A DNA stretch of 64,000 nt from contig OW203762.1 in the NCBI GenBank assembly GCA_934045905.1, forward strand, positions 4,588,001 through 4,652,000. Reading direction: 5' to 3'. A program made the position numbers and the translations under genes. This DNA comes from Leuctra nigra (Eukaryota > Arthropoda > Insecta > Plecoptera > Leuctridae). Each line of letters opens with the position of its first letter. Position 1 is the stretch's first letter. Shown here piece by piece: positions 56,171 through 64,000 of this stretch. The notes below the pieces were generated by a model. It was given only the letters and a program-made list of their open reading frames with translations, had not been told where the DNA came from and did no database searches.

Positions 56171-56211
56171 TTTACTTTTAATTTTTTTTTAAATTTAATT
56201 TTAAATATCTC

Positions 56212-57475
56212 GATGTTGTGGGTGTCACTGAGACCTGGCTTGCACCGGAAACGCCATCGACTGGTATCTGCATCCCTGGATATACTTTACATCGGCTAGA
56301 TCGGCAAAATGAAGGCCTGATCGAAAAGAGAGGCGGCGGGGTATGCTTTTACATCAAGGAGAACATTCGACATAAACTCATTCCAATCTTGCCTGCGGAA
56401 CAATCAATGGAACAGATCTGGCTAGAACTTCATCTTAAGCGGAAGAAGATCGCTATCGGAGTAGGTTACAGGCCACCCAACCAAAAATATAGTGTATTAA
56501 AAGGGGTTGGGGACGTGATCAGTTCCTTACAAGACACAGCTGATAACATAATTTTTGTGGGTGACACTAACATCAACACTCTTGACGACAGCAAATCCGA
56601 CTCAAAATTCCTAATGAAGTTCTTGGGGAAGCATGACCTGCAACAAATAATCACTAAACCCACGAGGGTTGTAGATAATGCCACTTGTCAGTCCGCAACG
56701 CTCATTGACCATATATATGTTAAAGATATTGAGGTAGTTGAGTCATCAGACGTACTTGATATTACTTTGATTAAAGGTCACAATGGAACGTCCATCACTG
56801 ATCATAGGATGACTATGTGTGTCCTTCGATATGTAACACCGCGGAAGACCTCAAGAACCATCACATTTCGTGACTACAGTAAAATTGATGCTGATGATCT
56901 AGATCTTCATTCAAAGAATGTTGCGTGGAACAATTCCCTGCAGCTCCAGGACGTGAACAACAAAGTCATGTATCTCAGTACGAAGCTTCTGGATACAGCT
57001 GATGCGTTTGCGCCTTGGAAGAGTATCACTGCATCAGGACCTAATGCTCCGTGGCTTACAACGACCATTCAAGAAATGATCAAGCTGAAGAACAACGCTC
57101 TGCGAAGTTACAAGAGGAATAAGTCAGCTGAAAAATGGCAGTATTACGCCGAGCTCCTCAACTGCGTAAATAAGGCTATAAGAAATGAGAAAAAGGCATT
57201 TATTACTGCAGCCCTCACAGGTTGCAAGAACAACCCAAGAATGTTTTGGCAAAAACTTGAGACATGGAACATCCACAGAAGCAGGAAGAAACAAACATCG
57301 CAGATCCCTGAGCAGCTCTCGAACGTTGAAGATATTAACAACTATCTCATTGGTTCCGTTGGACTAGCCACGATCAGCCCGGAAGTGCTTAATACTTACA
57401 CACAAACTGTACGGAATGCAGGCATTGATGAGCTCCATTTTACTCCTGTTAGCGAGGACAGTGTTCTGGACATAA
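56212..57475 (+). pseudogene. LINE ORF2, segment 1: AP-type endonuclease and start of RT
   Basis: TETWL, GGGVCFYIKENI, IAIGVGYRPP, FVGDTNINTL and SITDHRM are the endonuclease motifs. The first amino acids of the domain are missing. Segment 1 ends in …EDSVLDI at the Helitron boundary; the sequence resumes at 58800. Confidence 0.88.
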
Positions 57476-58799
57476 CTAGGAAAACGCTCAGTGTAACGCG
57501 TTGATGAGCGAGCACGGGTACGTGCAAATTCTCGAACCGGAAATGCGTACACAACGCACAGAAAACATATACATCCATATGGAATTGATTATGATATCAA
57601 CTTAAAAGTGTATGCTTTTCATCGAAACTTTAAAATAGCATCTAAGCACCTGGTTCATAAAGCAAATCAGAATCAATTTTCAATTGGCACTGGAAAACAT
57701 TCATTTCGATACTTCATTACTGACAGATATTAAAAATGTAAATAACTTCATACGTTCTTAACTGATTGGGATGAAATTTTGTAAAATAAGAGACAATATT
57801 GGTCTTAATGATCATGCAAAATATGAGTTTGATCAGAATTATCGAAGACCGTTTTCATTTTTCAGCCTATCAGGAGATATTTATTTAAATTTTAACCAAT
57901 GAATCTGAGTAACGCGTTGATGAGCGAGCACGGATACGCGCAACACCTCGAACCGAAATTCTGTCTATCGAAAATGTCATTAAAAGCCAATAATTCTAAA
58001 ATTTCGCCACAGATTTGTATAGAAATCTCAAAACATTCCTAAAATATTGGTCCAAATAACCATGCAAAGCTTTAAGTTGATCAATTGAACCTTTATGATT
58101 GAACTGTTCCGTGTTAATTTTAAAAAATCACAGGATCTCCTTCAAAAAATATACCTGAGACCACTCATATGATATAAGTGTGTCTACACAATATCAGATC
58201 GACTGTTGAACGGTCATTATCAGTTTCATTTGCGTTTGAAAGTTTCTGCTCTAACTACCTTGCCTTGAACTGAAGAGTCGAAGTCGCCGTGAATTTGACA
58301 GCCAACACGCTAATAGTCCGTAAAATGTCAATAACGTTTGGATTTAAACACAGATTAGTATGAAAATTGTCAAAAATGCAGATAATGTTGGACCCAACCA
58401 TCATGCGAAGTTATAAGTTGATCGTTCAATCGGTTATAGTTTAAATTTCTAAAAACACAGGAAAGATGGTTTTAAATTTTAACCAATGGGAGGATTTGGC
58501 TGAAACTTTGTTTGATTGGGTACAATGTTGGGGGTAATGACTTGTCAAAATTTCAATTTGATCAAAACAACCAATCGAAAGTTAATTTTTTTTAAATTTG
58601 AACCAATCAATGGATTTCAAAAAAATTAGGGTCTGCAACAATCAGAAATGTTACGTACATGTGTGCAAAATTTCAGCTCGATCGAAGAAAAACTCTGACC
58701 TGTATATCGTCAGTAACAGAAAAAAAAAAAAACAAACAAAAAAAAAACAGAGGTCCGTGCCAAAAGAGCCAAATGGAGACGCTCGCTTCGCTCGCTCAA
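57476..58799 (-). mobile_element. Composite Helitron-like element, copy 3 of 3 (1,324 bp)
   Basis: CTAGG at 57476 to CTCAA at 58799. The target is …GACATAA | TAAAGGG…; deletion of the element joins codons for Asp-Ile-Ile-Lys, the expected LINE sequence. No target duplication. This is the clearest proof in the window of the element limits. Confidence 0.93.
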
Positions 58800-59758
58800 T
58801 AAAGGGAATCAAATCAACAGCCTCTGGTGCAGACCTTATAACAATCAAGATGCTATCACTGTGCCTCCCCCATTGCCTCACTAGCCTTACCGACATAATA
58901 AATTGTTCTCTAAAGACCAGCAAATTCCCAACAGCTTGGAAGGTGGGGATAATAACACCCTTGCCCAAAATCAGCAACCCTTTAGAACTGAAGGATCTTC
59001 GTCCAATAACAATCCTTCCAACGCTTTCCAAGATTTTGGAGAAAGTCGTCTTCCTGCAGCTAAGCCGGTTCTTAGAGTACAACCAGATCCTTCCAGACAC
59101 TCAGTCAGGTTTTCGCAAAAACAGAAGCACCACGACCACTCTGCTAGACATATGCGACACGGCTATAGGCGCAATGGACCGTGGACAGGTCACGTGTCTT
59201 GTACTTCTCGACTTTTCGAAAGCCTTCGACACCATCAATCACGAGTTTCTGCTAGCTGTACTTAAATACAATGGGTTGAGTACAGAGGCAGTGAGCTGGT
59301 TCTACAGCTACTTGAATGGACGGACTCAGAGAGTACAAGTCAGCCGTGGAGGTACAAAGAAAATATCTTTACCATTACCAACATCAATGGGGGTACCCCA
59401 GGGTTCGATACTTGGACCAACTCTCTTCATCATCTACACTGCCGACCTCCAGAGTACGATCATCAATAGCATGTGCCATACTTACGCTGATGATACCCAA
59501 CTTTGCTACTCATTCTACCCTAAAAACACTCTCCAAGCCACACTGAAAATCAATGAAGATTTGGTAGCAATTTCCTGTTGGGCAACGGATAGAGCACTAT
59601 AATACTGAACCCAGTCAAATCAACGGTGCTCCTTCTTGGTACTCCCCATCTTCGCGAACAATCACTACAACACGACTCTCAGATAAAAATTGATGATATC
59701 ACCATACCAATTACTGACAGCGCTAAGAATCTCGGTCTTGTGGTGGATAGCAATTTAA
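58800..59758 (+). pseudogene. LINE ORF2, segment 2: RT fingers and palm
   Basis: IKSTASGADLITIKML, LKDLRPITILPTLSKI, SGFRKNRSTTTTLLD, LLDFSKAFDTINHEFLL, GVPQGSILGPTLF and YADDTQLCYS are typical of Jockey/CR1-like RTs. A one-base frame change near 59600 produces a stop after WATDRAL; the following frame continues with LNPVKSTVLLLG…NLGLVVDSNL up to the TTAA insertion. Confidence 0.88.
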
Positions 59759-60503
59759 GGGGACCAGGTTGTGAAAAATTTGATATTTGTATATTTTTTT
59801 TTATTTTAGATTATTTTTTTGGAGTAATTTTACTATATAAATCCTCAAAAAGAAATCAGAATTAAACATTTCTTTCCTATCAAAAAAAATAATCATTTTG
59901 TAAAATTCTAATTTTTTTCGCTCACGGACAACGATATTTATTTGATATAATTTTTTATTTTGGACAGATATTTTGTTGATTTTGATTTTATTCAACTCAA
60001 TTTCAATTCATAAGGTGCATAACATGTAATCAGTTTCAATGAGCCGTGTGCAGTGCCCTTTTTGTCAAGGTAAACCACTTTTGTATTGTGTGTCATTTTT
60101 ATTTCAAGTTAATACTTTCGGTGCTGTTTTCTCACATATAGAAAATATAAACTTAAGGTACATTTTTCTCAGGAAGTACAAGTGCTAGGCACCTAATTTT
60201 TTTTGTCAAGCTAGCTGATGGTATTATCCCTAAAATAGACCTCAATGGTGCATGTGGTGTAAATATTTGGTTCACAAATAATTCGTAAGTGACAAAAATT
60301 TTATTCACAAAAATTTGTGTCGAGTAAATATTTTTTTATTTAAAAACTATGGAAGTGAGAATTTCCTCCGAGGTCTATTTTGTCAATAAAGTAATAAACA
60401 AAAGTTGTGAAAAATTTCAGTCAAATATCTTGGATAGTTTTTAAGAAAAATGTACCTAAAGTAGATACAATTTTACATGTTAATCCTTCGCAACCCTGTC
60501 CCC
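59759..60503. mobile_element. TTAA-flanked TIR element (piggyBac-like target)
   Basis: The 745-bp insertion is flanked by TTAA (59755-59758 and 60504-60507). Imperfect TIRs GGGGACCAGGTTGTGAA / GGGGACAGGGTTGCGAA. Removal with one TTAA rejoins the LINE frame (…Ser-Asn-Leu-Lys-Phe-Thr…). It has no transposase. TTAA is the piggyBac target, but the assignment rests on the target alone. Confidence 0.85.
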
Positions 60504-60507
60504 TTAA

Positions 60508-61013
60508 AGTTCACGCAACACTTAAAATTACTGAAAAGATCATCATATGGAAAATTAAAATCACTAAACAGCTTCAAATCCCTTCTCCCACCATTTGCTA
60601 AACTAGCGCTAACTAATGCACTGGTTCTCTCGCAAATCGAGTACTGTGACGTAGTCTATGGCCCTTGCCTCACAGCTCATGACGCATACGAGTTGCAGAA
60701 GATACAAAACTCATGCGCTAGATTTGCTTACAATATAAAGAGATCAGATCACATTTCCCCGTCCATTAAAAAAGCAAGGTGGTTAAAAATTGCTGACCGA
60801 AGACAACTGCATCTACAGGGCATCACACACAAGATTCTCCATTCCGATAAACCGGCATATCTTCGATCCAAGCTCTAAAGAAGAGGCGATGCACACTCAG
60901 TCAAGATCAGACACAAAGGGCGACTGAGCATTCGAACCCATCGACGTACTAAGTTCAAATCGTCATTCTCATACATGGCGGCTGCGTCCTACAATGAAGT
61001 CCCGGAGGAGTTG
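60508..61013 (+). pseudogene. LINE ORF2, segment 3: RT thumb
   Basis: KFTQHLKLLKRSSYGKL…LVLSQIEYCDVVYG… ARFAYNIKRSDHISPSIKKARWLKIADRR is the thumb region. An in-frame TAA at 60876-60878 is followed in the same frame by RRGDAHSVKIRHKGRLS… up to the next insertion. Confidence 0.85.
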
Positions 61014-61015
61014 TA

Positions 61016-62279
61016 CAGACAACGCATAAAGTCCTGTTAATTCTTCACCCTTACAGAATATCATGATACCACCACTCGTACAGCGAAGCTCGTAAAGTTG
61101 CCTATAGCAAACCCATAGTTATTTGTCAACAGAGGGATGACTGCATTACTGGGTTGTGTTCATCAGCCCCAGATAGATCACACAGATAAGGAAGTCAATG
61201 TTATGTCGATCGAACTAATATGACGTAGGAACAACAATCAGTTTTTTCGTTTATCGGAACTAATAATTAACTTTCAGTTAAAACAAATATAGTTGGTTGG
61301 TGCATTTGGATTTCATTGGTATTGATTATATCACGATTGTTATTATACATTTTGGAGTTTAAACTATTTAATTTAAATACTCCAAAATTATATAATTATT
61401 AGGTATTTTAAATTATTTAATCTAAAAATTAATTTATATTAAAATGAAGTTAAGATAGTCTATATTTATGTAATTTGTAATTAATAAATCTTCCAAATGG
61501 AATAAATCGGTTAATTGAATGAATCCTGGTGTCAAGGCTGGCAACATAATTTGATCTATTATCAATCAGTGTGTGAATCATTGATCAGAAAATATTTGAT
61601 TGTTATTGTAAACACTCAAACATCTCCTATAACCATCAAACCTTAGATAAATTCATTTGTAACAGAAACCGGAAAGTAACTGAGAATCACAGTCACAACG
61701 TCACCCTAAAACACCACTCAACTCTAAAGACTCTAAATCTTAACTCAACGCCAACTCTAATCTTCTAGAGATCTCTAGTCTTTAGAGTCGTCAACTCTAA
61801 AACACTCTCTTCTTCTCTTTTATTCCTCTAAAAAATCTTTAAGAAAAGAAAAAGTATTTCTTAATTTTTAAAAAATACGATCATCATGCAAACACGCTAG
61901 GATTGATATCAAAATCCTGAGATCTGTCGAATAAACGAAAATCTTTATACTTGAATTGTCTAATTAGCATTTGTTCAATGACGGTCTACTCAGATTTAAA
62001 CAATGTGTTACAGGTGATAAGTATTAAGTAGTTTGGGAAATCACAGAGCTCATAGGAAATTACAGTCGGTATTGTTATTTTTTGTGATTGAATCGCATCG
62101 AGTAGATATTTGTGTGGATGGACGTTGTTGACAGACAAAAACCATATTTTCAAGTCATCCCTCTGTTGACAAATAACTATGGGTTTGCTGTAGGCAACTT
62201 ATCGAGCTTCGCTGTACGAGTGGTGGTATCATGATATTCTGTAAGGGTGAAGAATTAACAGGACTTTATGCGTTGTCTG
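61016..62279. mobile_element. TIR transposon with ~126-bp ends and TA (or GTAC) duplication
   Basis: The arms 61016-61140 and 62157-62279 are near-identical inverted repeats starting CAGACAACGCATAAAGTCC. Target GTAC is duplicated, consistent with a TA duplication of the Tc1/mariner type. Removal joins …GluGluLeuTyr with ThrValCysPro… of the LINE. The ~1 kb interior has no transposase. An inner cluster of CTCTAAAGACTCTAAA-like repeats lies at 61720-61800. Confidence 0.85.
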
Positions 62280-62281
62280 TA

Positions 62282-62335
62282 CACCGTATGTCCAGCCACA
62301 TTCAAGAGATGCCTCAAGACACTAGCCTTGCAGAA
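62282..62335 (+). pseudogene. LINE ORF2, segment 4: C-terminus
   Basis: In frame: TVCPATFKRCLKTLALQKS then TAG at about 62331. FKRxLKT is the usual end of this type of ORF2. Confidence 0.82.
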
Positions 62336-62454
62336 ATCTTAGCTCTAGATCACCTCAAAACCACACTGTCATTTTCATTCATGTTGTTATCACTACTTAT
62401 CATTACCATTATCCCATATAATTCTAAGTCATACTTATTTTTTATCCAATTATA

Positions 62455-62510
62455 TATATAATATATGTATTATATAATATATATAATATATATTATATAT
62501 AATATATTTA

Positions 62511-62558
<48 letters not shown>

Positions 62559-62790
62559 AAATTATTTCAAATTATTTCTATGTCAAATTATTTCTATGAA
62601 TTTGTAGTCCCTTGAAAATGATCGCTGTTATGTGGTCGAAACTGTTGGGAGAGGAATAAAAGTGATTTACACGGTATAAAGCCTAAGAAACTTATTAATA
62701 ATATATATATATATATATATATATAAATATATTATATATAATATATATTATATATATTATATAATATATATTATATATAATATATTTATA

Positions 62791-62844
<54 letters not shown>

Positions 62845-62959
62845 TATTATATATATATAAATATATTATATATAATATATATTATATATATTATATAATA
62901 CATATATATATATTATATATTATATCATATATATTATATATATTATATAATACATATAT

Positions 62960-63012
<53 letters not shown>

Positions 63013-63060
63013 TAAATATATTATATATAATATATATTATATATATATTATATATACTTT
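62455..63060. repeat. AT/TATA dinucleotide-rich satellite with a short unique insert
   Basis: Long TATATA and AATATATTATATA tracts on both sides of a unique ~135-bp block (62565-62700). Confidence 0.92.
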
Positions 63061-64000
63061 TATTAAATATAGAATCAAGAAAGCAAAACTACTCTCAAAT
63101 TTGACTTTCAATGTGCGTTGTAGAAACGCAGAAGTAATTCCTTGTTTTGCACGCCTCAAGTACCACACCAAAACTAAGTATACGGGTAATATCTTACGTA
63201 AAGCTGGTCTTGCTCTTCTACGCTCTTCTATCTCTTCGGTACGCAGAGAGTTAAATCAAGTATCATTGCGGTTACTGGAATTCCATGAGCATCTTGCGTC
63301 ATTAATTCATCCTGTTCTTTGGACTATAGTCGATGAATTGTCTTTTGAACGTGCTGAGTCCATAGCGAATGAAGCAAAAGATGTTCAAATTGCCAAGTTT
63401 GACAAGTTGAAAAGAGCTCAAGAACAAAGCCGACAGAGATCTGTGATAGATCCTACCAAAGTGGTTTACAACATATCAGATATAACCTTGGATGAACCAA
63501 CGGTTGCTGCACTAAGTAAAGGTTTCAACTATGCAATGTCTCCGCGTAGAATGCCTGTTGAAGACATAATCTGTGGAGTTGAGTCGGCCATAGAAGGTCT
63601 AGATCGTGTTACAGCTGAGAAGATACGACAGGATTCATGCCAGATTATTCGACATGCTAAATTGCCACCTTCCAACATACCATTTGAGGAATATCAAGCC
63701 TTAAAAACTCTCAGGGAGAATAAGGAAGTGATAGTTTTACCTGCAGATAAAGGCAATGTCTCAGTCGTTATGAACACCAAGGATTATGAGAAGAAACTCC
63801 TTGATTTACTTGCTGATCCCGCATATAAGCTATCTGCTAGGGATCCTACAATCTATTTAGAGGTAGAGACAAGAAAGAAAATCATCCAGTCTCCGATAGA
63901 TCCACGAGAACACAAGCGTCTGATCCCAAGAGAGCGGTCAACGAGGTGTCCTAAGCTGTATGGTCTCCCAAAAATTCACAAAGCAGGAGCTCCGCTTAGG
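62600..64000 (+). mobile_element. Penelope-like element 2, runs off the window
   Basis: The block at 62608-62690 (CGAAACTGTTGG…AGTGATTTACACGG) resembles the leader before element 1 (CGAAATGTCGG…AAATCACGG at about 44495-44540), suggesting a shared Penelope 5' region. After the AT tract the coding part follows from about 63070. Confidence 0.7.
63066..64000 (+). CDS. Penelope-like protein, N-terminal part, open to the window end
   Basis: A reading frame without stop runs from about 63066 to 64000 (about 310 codons). It shows RCRNAEVIPCFARLKYHTKTK, LSKGFNYAMSPRRMPVED, VIVLPADKGNVSVVM and CPKLYGLPKIHKAG, the N-terminal region and first RT motifs of Penelope-like proteins. The initiation codon is not identified; the 5' limit is blurred by the AT repeat. 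No defect is visible, so this copy may be intact. It aligns in order with all three pieces of element 1. Confidence 0.88.

Larger units (their letters stand above)
44500..56185 (+). mobile_element. Penelope-like element 1, in three pieces
   Basis: Pieces of one Penelope-like protein lie in order on the plus strand: 44655-44841 (…LDTIGKQLYNTHLHLSG…QLAAERAEYEF), about 46930-47122 (KFDNLYQQQ…LAKGFNYAVSPKTIPVET) and 54892-56130 (RT core). The middle piece aligns with the second Penelope-like element at 63400-63600 (LSKGFNYAMSPRRMPVED). A LINE separates pieces 1 and 2 and a long-TIR element separates 2 and 3. The 3' end, including the GIY-YIG endonuclease, is replaced by another LINE at about 56185. 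Confidence 0.85.
56185..62450 (+). mobile_element. EN/RT LINE (Jockey/CR1-like), split by three DNA transposons
   Basis: ORF2 can be followed from the endonuclease (VVGVTETWL at 56212) through RT to the C-terminal TFKRCLKTLALQKS and stop at about 62333. It is interrupted at 57476-58799 by a Helitron, at 59759-60503 by a TTAA-flanked element and at 61016-62279 by a TA-flanked TIR element. Each removal rejoins the frame. The 5' end is truncated against the Penelope-like element; a T-rich 3' UTR of about 115 bp leads to an AT repeat. Confidence 0.87.

Noticed and set aside
62608..62660. Functional hammerhead ribozyme before Penelope-like element 2
   Set aside because: The CTGATGA core is not intact; kept only as a speculative observation.

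Overview
The window is animal nuclear DNA, most likely arthropod and probably insect. Evidence: a collagen-type prolyl 4-hydroxylase alpha subunit, spliced exons of a DEG/ENaC (pickpocket-like) channel, and a dense mix of LINEs, Penelope-like elements, Helitron-like repeats, hAT, Harbinger-like and other TIR elements in AT-rich sequence. There are no bacterial operons. I cannot name the species.

Only two host genes can be supported. One is an intronless, apparently intact P4HA gene on the minus strand (17277-18791). The other is a DEG/ENaC channel on the plus strand, seen as two exons (32888-33106 and 40486-40636) that join in frame across a 7.4 kb intron. That intron holds a 127-bp satellite of about 37 units, and each unit is a copy of the end of the upstream exon plus its splice donor.

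Layout. 1-3970: no gene seen, a ~103-bp tandem array and a GT microsatellite. 3970-8540: a restriction-like-endonuclease LINE (R4/Dong-like) lying in a TAA repeat, and a TIR MITE. 8800-25220: a graveyard of Helitron-like elements inserted into one another, with hAT-type and Harbinger-type MITEs; P4HA sits in the middle. 23115-31400: an LTR element with tRNA-Pro-like primer site and polypurine tract that codes for a tandem TPG-rich protein and no pol; its 5' LTR is split by a decayed hAT transposon, itself split by a Helitron and a palindromic MITE. 31420-32262: LINE tail. 32888-40640: the channel gene. 40640-44500: MITEs, poly-G and poly-C runs. 44500-56190: a Penelope-like element broken by a LINE and by a long-TIR element, the latter carrying three further insertions. 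56190-62335: an EN/RT LINE broken by a Helitron, a TTAA element and a TA-flanked TIR element. 62455-64000: AT repeats and the open 5' part of a second Penelope-like element.

The most informative property is stratigraphy. In at least six places removing one element restores an interrupted reading frame or a paralogous empty site exactly, which fixes element boundaries and target sites from this sequence alone. Other highlights are the exon-derived satellite, a SAP-like insertion in a LINE reverse transcriptase, a repetitive non-autonomous LTR element, and short motifs (an AATCGGTCCAGCCGTT core; CRE/ETS/YY1-like strings) shared by structurally unrelated transposon families.
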